16,923 nt of DNA from JAYXXU01 sp049301135 (GCA_049301135.1 JBAQKP010000131.1:1-16923), one strand, 5' to 3'; numbered from the stretch's first letter, positions 7,397-15,905 are shown. The notes: generated from the sequence alone by a model not told the origin. Program-made: numbers and translations.

Positions 7397-9610
7397 ATGA
7401 CCACCCAAGCCCGCTTAAATACCTATTGGATCACCTGTGCTGACGGGCTGGAATCGCTGCTGACCGACGAACTAACCGAACTTGGCGCACAGATTGAACA
7501 GCGGGTGCAAGGCCGGATCGTGATCAAAGGCACACTGGAAACTGCCTATCGAATTTGTCTGTGGTCGCGCTTGGCCTCGCGGGTGTTGTTGCCGATTCAC
7601 AGTCATGAGGTCGAAGAACAGCGACAAGGCGACGTGCGGGACGTGGCTGAAGAAATCTACGAAGGCGCGGCCAATTTTGACTGGTCGCTGGTGTTTAATG
7701 CCGGTTGTACTTTTGCGATCCGGCTACAGACCGAACGCGGTGTGAAGGTCAATCCACAATTTGCCACCCTACGCGCCAAAGACGGCGTGGTCGATGCGTT
7801 TATGGACAGTCAAGGCCGCCGTCCGAGCATCGACACCAAACAACCCGAAATCACCTTAACAGTATTAGCAGGCGTCAAGACCCATACCTATAGCCTTGAT
7901 TTATCAGGCGATAGCCTACACCGACGCGGTTATCGGCAGATCATGACCGACGCACCATTGAAAGAAAACCTCGCCGCAGCGATTCTGCGTTTGGCCGGTT
8001 GGCACAATACCAACTTTGATGTGCTGATTGATCCGATGTGTGGTTCGGGTACGTTTCTGATCGAAGCGCTGATGATGCGCACCGACCGCGCAGCGGGCTT
8101 AAATCGCCGCTTTGGATTTTTGGGTTGGGCAGGTCATGATGTGTCACTGTGGCAACAACTCAAACAAGAAGCCGAGCAGCGTCACCAGACTGGTTTAAGC
8201 CAGCCGTTACCGCGCATGTATGCCTACGATGCTGATTGGAACGCGGTCAAAGCCACGCGGCATAACCTGATTGCGGCGGGCTTGGAGCAAGCACTACCAC
8301 GCATTCAGATCGAAGAGCGCACCCTCGCCGACTGGCCGGATTTTGCGCTACAACCCGACCAAAAAGTGCTGCTGATCGCCAATCCACCATATGGCGAGCG
8401 CTTGGGTGAAAAAATCCAAAACCGCGCCCTGTATCAAGGTTTAGGCTTACGGATGCAACACGCTTTGTCCGGTCAACACGCCGCGATTATTGCCTCGCAT
8501 ATTGAACAAGCCGACGTGCTGCCGATCCAAGCCAATAGCACCACGCGCCTGATGAACGGTAACCTGCCGATTTATGTGCGTACCGGTACGATTCTTGCGC
8601 CGAGTAAATCCGCGACGTTCCTCAAAGACTGGCAGGCACAGCCGGTCGAAATCGAAGGGGCGCAGGACTTTGCCAATCGCCTGCAAAAAAACCTAATCAA
8701 CTTTAAAAAAATCGCCGTGCGTGAAGGCGTGACCAATCTGCGCATCTATGACGCTGACCTGCCCGACTTTAATGTCGTGGTCGATCTGTATGGCGACTTG
8801 GTGCATGTGCAAGAGTACGCCCCACCAAAAACCATCGACCCCGAAAAAGCCAAACAACGCTTTAACCTTGCCCTGTTGGCGATTCGGCAAGTGTTGGGCG
8901 TGCAGCGCGAGCAAGTGTTTATCAAAACGCGCGCCCGTCAAAAAGGCACTGCCCAATACGAGAAAAAAGGCGACGGCGGCAAACGCTATATCGCACAAGA
9001 AGGCAAGGCGCGTTTTTATCTCAACATGACAGACTATCTGGATACCGGTCTGTTCCTCGACCACCGTCCGATGCGGGCGCGTCTGGCGGCTGAAGCACGT
9101 GGTAAACACATGCTGAACCTGTACGCCTACACCTGCACCGCCAGCGTACAAGCCGCACTCGGCGGCGCGGCCAGCACCACCAGTGTCGATCTGTCTAATA
9201 CTTATCTGGATTGGGGCAAAGACAATTTTGTGCTGAACGGCCTCACGGTCGATCATGCTGACCAGCAACATCAGTTTTTTGCAGCCGACGTGTTCGAGTG
9301 GATTAAGGACGGTAGCGAACAATACGATTTGATTTTTATTGACCCGCCGACTTTTTCTAACTCGAAAAAATTCTTTGGCACCTTTGATGTGCAGCGTGAT
9401 CACGCCTCACTGATCCGACGTGCCATGAATCGCCTGTCACCGGATGGCGTGCTGTATTTCTCTAACAACTTCCGCAAGTTTGAGCTTGATCCTGAACTGG
9501 CTGAACGGTTTGCGGTGCAAGAAATCAGCCCGACCACGATTGGTTTTGACTTTAAGCGCAACACCGGTATCCATCGCGCGTGGCGGCTGCGGCATTTGAA
9601 CGCACACTAA
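7397..9610 (+). CDS. rlmL: Bifunctional 23S rRNA methyltransferase RlmKL
   Basis: This fused methyltransferase makes m2G2445 (N-terminal RlmL part) and m7G2069 (C-terminal RlmK part) in 23S rRNA, using S-adenosylmethionine, during large-subunit assembly. At 737 residues it is slightly longer than E. coli RlmKL (702). A THUMP RNA-binding domain spans about 50-165. The RlmL half has DPMCGSGTFLIEA (212-224) and the catalytic IANPPYGERLG (327-337). The RlmK half has FLDHRPMRARL (553-563), LNLYAYTCTASVQAALGGA (573-591), and IFIDPPTFSNSKK (646-658). CGGAA precedes the ATG by seven bases. The gene is intact and monocistronic, closed by the terminator that follows. Confidence 0.97.
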   Translation: MTTQARLNTYWITCADGLESLLTDELTELGAQIEQRVQGRIVIKGTLETAYRICLWSRLASRVLLPIHSHEVEEQRQGDVRDVAEEIYEGAANFDWSLVFNAGCTFAIRLQTERGVKVNPQFATLRAKDGVVDAFMDSQGRRPSIDTKQPEITLTVLAGVKTHTYSLDLSGDSLHRRGYRQIMTDAPLKENLAAAILRLAGWHNTNFDVLIDPMCGSGTFLIEALMMRTDRAAGLNRRFGFLGWAGHDVSLWQQLKQEAEQRHQTGLSQPLPRMYAYDADWNAVKATRHNLIAAGLEQALPRIQIEERTLADWPDFALQPDQKVLLIANPPYGERLGEKIQNRALYQGLGLRMQHALSGQHAAIIASHIEQADVLPIQANSTTRLMNGNLPIYVRTGTILAPSKSATFLKDWQAQPVEIEGAQDFANRLQKNLINFKKIAVREGVTNLRIYDADLPDFNVVVDLYGDLVHVQEYAPPKTIDPEKAKQRFNLALLAIRQVLGVQREQVFIKTRARQKGTAQYEKKGDGGKRYIAQEGKARFYLNMTDYLDTGLFLDHRPMRARLAAEARGKHMLNLYAYTCTASVQAALGGAASTTSVDLSNTYLDWGKDNFVLNGLTVDHADQQHQFFAADVFEWIKDGSEQYDLIFIDPPTFSNSKKFFGTFDVQRDHASLIRRAMNRLSPDGVLYFSNNFRKFELDPELAERFAVQEISPTTIGFDFKRNTGIHRAWRLRHLNAH

Positions 9611-9615
9611 CACGC

Positions 9616-9634
9616 CGCTATGTGTCGCTATGTG
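9616..9634 (+). repeat. Short tandem repeat after the rlmKL stop
   Basis: CGCTATGTG occurs at 9616-9624 and again at 9626-9634, one base apart, just after the rlmKL stop codon. It looks like a small slippage duplication and I see no function for it. Confidence 0.5.
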
Positions 9635-9646
9635 CTGTGAATACAC

Positions 9647-9679
9647 AAAAAAATCCACTCAGAGTTGAGTGGATTTTTT
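9647..9679. terminator. Bidirectional terminator between rlmKL and the exported-protein gene
   Basis: An A-run (9647-9653) leads into TCCACTCA (9654-9661), a GAGT loop and the exact complement TGAGTGGA (9666-9673), followed by six T. The hairpin with A-run before and T-run after can terminate transcription from either side. It sits in the convergent gap, 36 bases past rlmKL and 24 bases past the minus-strand gene. Confidence 0.9.
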
Positions 9680-9703
9680 GTGATGGCAGGTAAACAGCTC
9701 TAG

Positions 9704-10249
9704 CTAAAATGTCTGCGTCTCAAAACGAATGCCACCAGAAATATTATGTAACTCCACATCGACGCCATACAGTGCCAAGCCAGAAATACGCGAAATCTCT
9801 ATGATTTGATCAAGATTACCACCCCAGCGATAGCTAAAAGGCTCCGAACCAAAACTCGCGGCCGGTTGTGCGGCCAGCACCTCACGACTATTGTCTTGTA
9901 AGCCTAAATTTGCGCCCACTGCCAAGCTTTGTCGATCCTGCATCACCAACAGATTATCCGTATTCTCACGATCAATCAGCCGGAGGGTACGCGCCAAAAG
10001 CTGTAATTGTGGATTACGCTCGACCGGCACTGCTGCTTGCCGCACCACGACGATCACTTCATTTTCGTCGGCACTATACGCCAAATAGCGATTTTTCAAC
10101 TCTTGATCGGATAGCGGTTGCGCAGCATGTGCAGCCGCACAGCCGACAAACACGGCGGATACGAGCAAACGGCGGGATAGCGCAGCGAACGCCACCACTG
10201 GCATGGTTGGATCGACGCGGCGTGCTTTAACATGAGCATGTTGAGACAT
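9704..10249 (-). CDS. Hypothetical exported protein
   Basis: I do not recognise the family of this 181-residue protein. The N-terminus has a long polar, basic n-region with Arg at 26-27, a hydrophobic core (LLVSAVFVGCAAA) and a likely signal peptidase I site at AHA-AQ near residue 43. The mature part begins QPLSDQEL, a start I associate with some Pseudomonadales surface proteins (recollection only). It continues acidic and soluble-looking to an apparently beta-rich end (GVDVELHNISGGIRFETQTF). There is no lipobox and no further membrane helix. The start is well supported by AGGAG seven bases before ATG 10249, which favours the long n-region over the internal ATG at 10204. The gene lies downstream of cysQ on the same strand, 119 bases away, and ends in the shared terminator. 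Confidence 0.8.
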   Translation of the reverse strand: MSQHAHVKARRVDPTMPVVAFAALSRRLLVSAVFVGCAAAHAAQPLSDQELKNRYLAYSADENEVIVVVRQAAVPVERNPQLQLLARTLRLIDRENTDNLLVMQDRQSLAVGANLGLQDNSREVLAAQPAASFGSEPFSYRWGGNLDQIIEISRISGLALYGVDVELHNISGGIRFETQTF

Positions 10250-10368
10250 CTTCTGGCTCCTGCCAAATATGCTTATTGTTGGTCATCGTTAAAGCTATCA
10301 AGAAAGCACGACGGCTGCAATCGCCGACCGATATTTGGTCAAGAATTTATCCCTCACAAGCGGATTAA

Positions 10369-11241
10369 TCAGTGCTCACTCGCCGACAGATCGCAGCATA
10401 CCTGTGGCAGATCGCTGGCACAGCGCAACGCGATAAACGCGCCATTTAACAGTGTGGCACGCTGGTTATACACAAATGGCCGACCCTGCACATCAAACAA
10501 GCCGCCACCAAGCGCTTCAAGCAACGCTTGGCCTGCGGCGGTGTCCCACTCTGAAGTCGGATGCAGGCGCGGATAGACATCAATCTCACCGGTCACCATC
10601 AAACAAAACTTATAGGCACTGCCCGCTTCAACCGTGGTGTACGCCTGTCCTCGCTGCGTCAAACGCTGTAAAAACTGCGCGTAAGCCGGTTGTTTGGCAC
10701 GGCGTGACATTGCCAGTCGCCAGACCGTAGGCGCAGTCGATTGGGCAACAACTGCATGCCAGATGGATTGTGCATCAATCCGCCACACCTGACCTGCGGC
10801 CACTGCATACACCTCATGTCGCACCGGCACGGCGATCACCGCCAGCACCGCACGACCCTGCTCAATCAGCGCGATATTCACAGTAAATTCGCCGGTACGC
10901 TGGATAAACTCCTTGGTGCCATCCAACGGATCAACCAACCAAAAGCGCGACCACAAATGTCGCTCACTCAAATCAGCCGACTCTTCCGACAAGACCGGCA
11001 CATCGGGAGTCAATGCAGCCAGCGCCAACTCAATCATCTGATGCGCAGCCAGATCAGCGGCAGTCACCGGTGATTCATCTGCTTTCTGCTGAATATCCAA
11101 CAGCGCTGGATCAGCGTAGAATACGCGCAATTGGGCACTGACCTGCTGTGCTAGACGCACCACATCGACCAGTAACGCATCGACTGCTGTGCTGGTCGAT
11201 ACACTTGTGGGTACTGCTATTGTGGGTACTGCTGCCTTCAT
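10369..11241 (-). CDS. cysQ: 3'(2'),5'-bisphosphate nucleotidase CysQ
   Basis: CysQ hydrolyses 3'-phosphoadenosine 5'-phosphate, the by-product of sulfate assimilation, to AMP. It belongs to the Mg-dependent, lithium-sensitive inositol monophosphatase superfamily. Motifs are KADESPVTAAD (53-63), LSEES (84-88), the metal-binding WLVDPLDGTKEF (101-112) and EWDTAAGQALLEALGG (231-246). At 290 residues it is longer than E. coli CysQ (246), with about 20 extra residues at the N-terminus. These begin MKAAVPTIAVPTS and are encoded partly by a tandem repeat. AAAGGA seven bases before the ATG supports this start. It is transcribed divergently from yrfG across only 31 bases, so the two promoters must overlap each other or the genes. 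Confidence 0.93.
   Translation of the reverse strand: MKAAVPTIAVPTSVSTSTAVDALLVDVVRLAQQVSAQLRVFYADPALLDIQQKADESPVTAADLAAHQMIELALAALTPDVPVLSEESADLSERHLWSRFWLVDPLDGTKEFIQRTGEFTVNIALIEQGRAVLAVIAVPVRHEVYAVAAGQVWRIDAQSIWHAVVAQSTAPTVWRLAMSRRAKQPAYAQFLQRLTQRGQAYTTVEAGSAYKFCLMVTGEIDVYPRLHPTSEWDTAAGQALLEALGGGLFDVQGRPFVYNQRATLLNGAFIALRCASDLPQVCCDLSASEH
11205..11234. repeat. 15-bp tandem repeat in the 5' end of cysQ
   Basis: TTGTGGGTACTGCTA (11205-11219) is followed at once by TTGTGGGTACTGCTG (11220-11234), 14 of 15 bases identical. It encodes the repeated AVPT element at residues 4-12 of CysQ. The unit is a multiple of three, so gain or loss of copies keeps the frame. Confidence 0.9.
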
Positions 11242-11272
11242 AAACCCGTCCTTTTTGTCATGAGCATGATGT

Positions 11273-11929
11273 ATGAGTATTGCATGGAATCAAATTGAAA
11301 CCGTGATGTTCGATATGGACGGCACACTGCTTGATTTAGCGTTTGATAACTTTTTTTGGCGTGAAGCCGTGCCACAAGCGTGGGCGCAACAAAACAACCA
11401 TCCACCGGAACAGGCCACACACACCTTAAACCCACAATTTCAACAAGAAGAAGGCTCGCTCAACTGGTACTCGCTGTCGTTTTGGAGCCAAACGTTGGGA
11501 ATGGATCTGGAAACCTTAAAGCATCGCCACAAAGACCGCATTGCCTTGCGTGCTGGGGTGTATGAAACCCTCGATGCCCTACAAAAAGCGGGAAAAACAC
11601 TATGGCTCGTCACCAATGCACATCCCTTGGTACTGGATATTAAACTGGAAAAAACAGATCTGGCCGACCGGTTTAGCGAAATTATTTGTAGCCACGAGAT
11701 CGGGTTTGCGAAGGAACAACCAGAATTTTGGACAACCATGCAGAATCAATATTTTTTTGAGCCAGAATCCAGCTTACTGATCGACGACAGTGAGCCGGTG
11801 CTACACGCTGCTAAAGCCTTTGGTTTGCAGGTGCGCGGTATTCGTCAGCCGGACAGCCTATTGCCGCCACGTTTTAACCTACAGCATCCAGCACTTGACC
11901 ACTTGACCGACTTACTAAAAAACCTATGA
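11273..11929 (+). CDS. yrfG: HAD-family GMP/IMP nucleotidase YrfG
   Basis: This cytosolic HAD phosphatase corresponds to E. coli YrfG, which dephosphorylates purine nucleotides such as GMP and IMP. All HAD motifs are present: FDMDGTLLD (13-21, with nucleophile Asp14 and acid Asp16), VTN (113-115), the Lys147 region (GFAKEQPEFW) and IDDSEPVL (170-177). The 218-residue length fits the family. It is followed on the same strand by hslR after 60 bases; yrfG and hslR are also neighbours in E. coli, which supports both names. Confidence 0.9.
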   Translation: MSIAWNQIETVMFDMDGTLLDLAFDNFFWREAVPQAWAQQNNHPPEQATHTLNPQFQQEEGSLNWYSLSFWSQTLGMDLETLKHRHKDRIALRAGVYETLDALQKAGKTLWLVTNAHPLVLDIKLEKTDLADRFSEIICSHEIGFAKEQPEFWTTMQNQYFFEPESSLLIDDSEPVLHAAKAFGLQVRGIRQPDSLLPPRFNLQHPALDHLTDLLKNL

Positions 11930-11989
11930 TTGATCCGGCACGTTGTCACCATTGGCGTGCTGGACTCAATATCTCGGAGGTTTCGCCCA

Positions 11990-12448
11990 ATGGCCACACA
12001 ACAGCAGCACGCCGAGCATGGTCTGACTCCGCACAGCATGCGGATTGATAAATGGCTGTGGGCGGCGCGTTTTTTTCGCACACGCAGCCTCGCTAAAGCT
12101 GCGATTGAAGGCGGCAAGGTTCACCATCAAGGCGAACGGGTCAAAGTCAGCAAAGACATTCGTGTTGGCATGGAACTAGAGATTCGGCAAGGCTTTGAAG
12201 AAAAAACCGTGGTGGTTCGACAGCTCAGCGAGGTACGTTCTGGCGCATCGGTGGCGCAAGCCATGTACGAAGAAACGCCAGCAAGCATTGCCAAACGTGA
12301 GTTGATTGCCGCGCATCGCAAGCTATCCAATCTTGCCCGTCCTGATCATCGCCCCAATAAGCGTGATCGGCGACAAATTCACCGTTTTCAGCAAGATAAT
12401 ACTGAGCGTAGCAATGCAGCCTATAGTAGCAACGACGAAGGGTTTTAA
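11990..12448 (+). CDS. hslR: Ribosome-associated heat-shock protein Hsp15 (S4 domain)
   Basis: Hsp15 binds 50S subunits that carry a stalled nascent chain with tRNA and helps recycle them. The S4 RNA-binding domain spans about residues 17-80, beginning MRIDKWLWAARFFRTRS and including GGKVHHQGERVKVSK. The C-terminal tail is strongly basic (HRPNKRDRRQIHRF), as in the family. The 152 residues compare with 133 in E. coli. GGAGG nine bases before ATG 11990 fixes the start; the frame extends further upstream to a TTG at 11930, but that region has no ribosome site or homology. Probably co-transcribed with yrfG. Confidence 0.93.
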   Translation: MATQQQHAEHGLTPHSMRIDKWLWAARFFRTRSLAKAAIEGGKVHHQGERVKVSKDIRVGMELEIRQGFEEKTVVVRQLSEVRSGASVAQAMYEETPASIAKRELIAAHRKLSNLARPDHRPNKRDRRQIHRFQQDNTERSNAAYSSNDEGF

Positions 12449-12456
12449 TACTTCAG

Positions 12457-12479
12457 GCTGCGACAATCAGCGTCGCAGC
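12457..12479. terminator. Strong hairpin after hslR, possible weak terminator
   Basis: GCTGCGAC (12457-12464) and GTCGCAGC (12472-12479) form a perfect 8-bp GC-rich stem with a 7-base loop, eight bases after the hslR stop. The following sequence, AGTTAATCTCC, lacks a real T-run, so intrinsic termination would be weak. It may protect the 3' end of the transcript instead. Confidence 0.4.
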
Positions 12480-12613
12480 AGTTAATCTCCCCCCTATCTA
12501 ATCGACCCAGTTTTTGACACTATAGCCCTATCGACACAGTCCATCGGCAGTATGGATCGTGTGGCTGACCTTCCCAACCTGCTCCAAGCCATCAACACAT
12601 TCAGAGGTTCATG

Positions 12614-13666
12614 ATGAACGAGAACAAAAGTAAAGCCCTCGCGGCGGCACTCGGTCAAATCGAAAAACAATTTGGCAAAAATACCGTCATGCGACTCGGC
12701 GACCCGATGTCGATTCAAAAAATAGAAGCCGTCTCTACCGGTTCACTTGGCCTTGACATTGCATTGGGGATTGGTGGCCTACCCAAAGGCCGGATTATCG
12801 AAATCTACGGGCCAGAGTCCTCGGGTAAGACCACATTAACGCTGCAAGCGATTGCCGAATGTCAAAAAGCCGGTGGCACAGCCGCATTTATTGATGCCGA
12901 GCATGCGCTAGACCCCTCCTACGCCCGCAAACTCGGCGTTGATATCGACAACCTATTGATCTCCCAACCCGATCATGGTGAACAAGCGCTTGAAATCGCT
13001 GATATGCTGGTACGCTCTGGTGCGATTGACATGATTGTGATCGACTCGGTCGCAGCCCTCACACCCAAAGCCGAAATCGAAGGTGAAATGGGTGACTCCC
13101 ATATGGGTCTACAGGCACGTCTGATGAGCCAAGCCCTGCGCAAAATCACTGGCAATGCCAAACGCTCCAACTGTATGGTGATTTTCATCAACCAGATTCG
13201 CATGAAAATCGGCGTGATGTTCGGTAGCCCCGAAACCACTACCGGCGGTAATGCGCTAAAATTCTACGCGTCGGTGCGACTAGACATTCGTCGCGTCGGT
13301 CAGATCAAAGACGGTGAGAGCATTATTGGCTCTGAAACCAAAGTCAAAGTCGTAAAAAACAAAGTCGCACCACCGTTCCGCGAAGCACTGTTCCAAATCT
13401 TGTACGGCCAAGGCACCAACCGTCTGGGCGAACTGGTCGATCTGGCTGCCGGTGAAGACATCATCCAAAAATCTGGCGCATGGTATGCCTACCAAGGCAA
13501 CAAGATCGGTCAGGGCAAAGCCAATGCCTGCCGCCACTTGGAAGAAAACCCAGCACTGGCCGAAGAAATCGACGCCGAAATCCGTCGTCGCCTGTTAACC
13601 AACGTCGGTGCTGCACCGGTCGAGCAAGACAGCCCTGAAGACGAACCGTTTGACATCGCTGAATAA
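12614..13666 (+). CDS. recA: Recombinase RecA
   Basis: RecA forms ATP-dependent filaments on single-stranded DNA, carries out homologous strand exchange and stimulates self-cleavage of LexA-type repressors where these exist. The 350-residue protein is complete. Walker A is GPESSGKT (66-73), and IVIDSVAALTPKAEIEGEMG carries Walker B and the following segment. The DNA-binding loop region includes MKIGVMFGSPETTTGGNALKF, and the C-terminal tail is acidic (DSPEDEPFDIAE). Of two adjacent ATG codons I chose 12614 because AGAGG is then six bases away rather than three, giving the MNENKSKAL start. recX follows after 23 bases with no terminator, so the pair is likely one transcript. Confidence 0.98.
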   Translation: MNENKSKALAAALGQIEKQFGKNTVMRLGDPMSIQKIEAVSTGSLGLDIALGIGGLPKGRIIEIYGPESSGKTTLTLQAIAECQKAGGTAAFIDAEHALDPSYARKLGVDIDNLLISQPDHGEQALEIADMLVRSGAIDMIVIDSVAALTPKAEIEGEMGDSHMGLQARLMSQALRKITGNAKRSNCMVIFINQIRMKIGVMFGSPETTTGGNALKFYASVRLDIRRVGQIKDGESIIGSETKVKVVKNKVAPPFREALFQILYGQGTNRLGELVDLAAGEDIIQKSGAWYAYQGNKIGQGKANACRHLEENPALAEEIDAEIRRRLLTNVGAAPVEQDSPEDEPFDIAE

Positions 13667-13689
13667 GCCTGTCGCCGAGTACGCACCGG

Positions 13690-14184
13690 ATGTCTGCTAG
13701 CAGCCCTAACAATCCTCGCGTGGCAGCCCCACGCATCCCAACTGGCGCACGCTTGCGTCAGTTGGCATTTGCCTATCTCGGTCGGCGGGAATACTCCAAG
13801 CAAATGCTGACCGACAAGCTGCTGGAGACTGGTGCAGACCGCAGCGAGATCCAGCAATTGGTTGAAGAATTGGCCGATAGCTGCTACCAAAGCGACACCC
13901 GCATGGCCAGCATGACGGTGCGCAGCAACCTGCGGCGTGGTCGAGGTCAAGCCCGCATCCAGCAAGATCTGAAAAAATACGCAATTGATCCAGCACTCGC
14001 GGCAGACGAACTGGCGGCAACCGATTGGTTACAACAGGCGATTCAACTACGAATTAAAAAATTTGGCACAGCGTTGCCGATTGAAGCCAAAGAAAAAGCC
14101 CGACAGTTTCGGTTTTTGCAATATCGTGGTTTTGATTTAGACGTGTGTAGACAAGCCTTGGCGTGGCAGCCAGAAGATGAGTGA
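13690..14184 (+). CDS. recX: RecA regulator RecX
   Basis: RecX binds RecA filaments and limits their extension and activity. The protein has 164 residues, close to E. coli RecX (166), and is helical and basic, built from three-helix repeats. Recognisable segments are AFAYLGRREYSKQMLTDKL (first repeat), YQSDTRMASMTVRSNLRRGRG, the RIQQDLKKYAIDP segment, and ARQFRFLQYRGFDLDVCRQAL at the C-terminus. Its place directly after recA is the usual one. The ribosome site is weak, so translation may depend on read-through from recA. Confidence 0.93.
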   Translation: MSASSPNNPRVAAPRIPTGARLRQLAFAYLGRREYSKQMLTDKLLETGADRSEIQQLVEELADSCYQSDTRMASMTVRSNLRRGRGQARIQQDLKKYAIDPALAADELAATDWLQQAIQLRIKKFGTALPIEAKEKARQFRFLQYRGFDLDVCRQALAWQPEDE

Positions 14185-14225
14185 TTTTTTGATAAATAAT
14201 GTTTTATAGTCTAAAAATTTTAGGC

Positions 14226-14257
14226 AAAAAAAAGGAACAGGTTTTGGGGCCTGTTCC
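14226..14257 (-). terminator. Rho-independent terminator of tRNA-Gly
   Basis: On the minus strand, GGAACAGG and CCTGTTCC (14250-14257 with 14234-14241) form a perfect 8-bp stem around an 8-base loop, followed by eight T (14226-14233). It lies five bases past the tRNA 3' end. On the plus strand there is no T-run, so it does not serve recX. Confidence 0.93.
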
Positions 14258-14261
14258 AAAC

Positions 14262-14337
<76 letters not shown>

Positions 14338-14391
14338 TTAAACCGTTTTGATTCAACACTTAAGTATTGCAATCCTGAACCAATGACCGGC

Positions 14392-14419
14392 ATTTTAGCC
14401 AGTTTTAGCTGTCTGTCAA
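14392..14419 (-). promoter_or_regulatory. Sigma-70 promoter of tRNA-Gly
   Basis: On the minus strand, a consensus -35 TTGACA (14414-14419) and a -10 TAAAAT (14392-14397, five of six) are separated by 16 bases. An A-run upstream of the -35 resembles an UP element, and the sequence after the -10 (GCCGG) is GC-rich as in stringently controlled stable-RNA promoters. The leader before the tRNA would be about 45-50 bases. Confidence 0.8.
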
Positions 14420-14459
14420 CAGTTTTTTATCCAACCGGTTGCAAAAGCGCGTTTTTTAC

Positions 14460-15905
14460 TCAGTCCGCCCGTCGCCATGTCGTACCCTCCCGACCGTCTT
14501 CCAGCACAATCCCTGCGGCCAGCAAGTCTTTACGGATCTGGTCGGCTTGGGCAAAGTCGCGTGCGGCTTTGGCGGCTTGACGGGCTGCAATCTGCGCCTC
14601 GATCTCTATTTCGCCTAAACCTTCGCTGACCACATCGGCACTGCCCTGCAAAAACGTCACCGGATCTTGGTGTAACAGCCCCAGCATCGCCGCCAGTTGT
14701 TTTAGGTGCTGTGCTAACGCTTGCGCAGCAGTAATTTGACCTGCGTTTAACTCACGGTTGATCTCACGCGTCAGCTCAAACAACACTGCTAGCGCTTCTG
14801 GCGTATTAAAGTCATCGTTCATCGCGGCAACAAAGCGCTGCTGGGTATCGGCAATCATCATATTGTGCGTTGTACTGCTGTCCGCTGTGCCCGCTGGCAC
14901 CAATTTTAAGCATTGGTAAAAACGGGACAACGCTTGACGCGCATCTTTTAATGCCACATCGGAAAAATTCAGTGGGCTACGATAATGACTCGCCACGATA
15001 AAATAACGAATCACTTCGGGTGAAAACTGCTGCATCACATCACGAATGGTAAAAAAGTTGCCAAGTGACTTCGACATCTTTTCGCCATCGACGTTCACAA
15101 AACCGACATGCATCCAATAGTTGACGTAAGTCTCGCCGGTCGCCGATTCGCTTTGGGCGATTTCGTTTTCGTGATGTGGGAACATCAGATCGCCGCCGCC
15201 GCCATGAATATCAAAGTGATTACCCAAGCAGCAGGTGGACATCGCCGAGCATTCAATATGCCAGCCCGGCCGACCTGCGCCCCACGGCGATGCCCATGAT
15301 GGCTCGCTTGGCTTGGCGGCTTTCCACAGTACAAAGTCAAACGGATGTTGTTTATCACGCTCTACTGCGATCCGCTGACTCGCACCGGCTTGGTTATCTT
15401 CGAGCTTACGGCCAGATAAACGCCCGTATTGTGGAAAAGATTCAACCGCGTAATACACATCACCGGTATTCGACACATAGGCATGCTGTTTTTCGATTAA
15501 CGTACCGATCATCTGCTGCATTTCGCCAATATAATCAGTGGCGCGTGGGGCTTCATCCGGTGGCGCACAGCCGAGCCGTTCGGCATCTTGGTTCATCGCA
15601 GCAATAAATCGCTCAGTCAACGCGGTCATGCTTTCTTGGTTGTCTTGGGCGCGTTGAATGATTTTGTCGTCAATATCGGTGATATTACGCACATATTTGA
15701 CTTGCCAGCCTTGCGCCCGCAAAAACCGAATCATAAAATCAAACGATACCATCACTCGCGCATGCCCAATATGACAATAGTCGTAGACGGTCATGCCACA
15801 GGCATACAACCCAATCTGGCCAGCAACGCGTGGCACAAACACTTCCTTACGGCGAGTTTCGGTATTGTAAAGGGACAATGAACCAACAGACGAACCAGCA
15901 GACAT
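14460..15905 (-). CDS. cysS: Cysteinyl-tRNA synthetase
   Basis: This class I synthetase charges tRNA-Cys with cysteine using ATP. Numbered from this start, the HIGH signature is at 45-48 within YDYCHIGHARV and KMSKS is at 276-280 within GEKMSKSLGNF. The zinc ligands that bind substrate cysteine match Cys36, Cys219, His244 and Glu248, with the same spacing as in E. coli. The length (481) is slightly above E. coli (461), mainly from a short N-terminal extension. I chose ATG 15905 because GAGAG is nine bases away; ATG 15911 is also possible. The last 80 residues form the usual helical tRNA-binding part. cysS is upstream of tRNA-Gly, which has its own promoter. Confidence 0.96.
   Translation of the reverse strand: MSAGSSVGSLSLYNTETRRKEVFVPRVAGQIGLYACGMTVYDYCHIGHARVMVSFDFMIRFLRAQGWQVKYVRNITDIDDKIIQRAQDNQESMTALTERFIAAMNQDAERLGCAPPDEAPRATDYIGEMQQMIGTLIEKQHAYVSNTGDVYYAVESFPQYGRLSGRKLEDNQAGASQRIAVERDKQHPFDFVLWKAAKPSEPSWASPWGAGRPGWHIECSAMSTCCLGNHFDIHGGGGDLMFPHHENEIAQSESATGETYVNYWMHVGFVNVDGEKMSKSLGNFFTIRDVMQQFSPEVIRYFIVASHYRSPLNFSDVALKDARQALSRFYQCLKLVPAGTADSSTTHNMMIADTQQRFVAAMNDDFNTPEALAVLFELTREINRELNAGQITAAQALAQHLKQLAAMLGLLHQDPVTFLQGSADVVSEGLGEIEIEAQIAARQAAKAARDFAQADQIRKDLLAAGIVLEDGREGTTWRRAD

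Noticed and set aside
8693..9403. A 236-codon open frame on the minus strand inside rlmKL
   Set aside because: It lies wholly antisense to the strongly conserved RlmK half of rlmKL and has no recognisable motif. It is a by-product of the coding strand's codon use.
11930..11989. An hslR start at TTG 11930, adding 20 residues
   Set aside because: The added residues lack family similarity and there is no ribosome site there, while GGAGG sits nine bases before ATG 11990.
13510..13965. A 151-codon minus-strand open frame across the recA-recX junction
   Set aside because: Both plus-strand genes are clearly real and conserved here, and the antisense product is low-complexity and matches nothing I know.
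14432..14441. Palindrome CAACCGGTTG as a cysS terminator
   Set aside because: On the cysS strand it is followed by an A-run rather than a T-run, so it would not terminate cysS. It may only be part of the upstream flank of the tRNA promoter.
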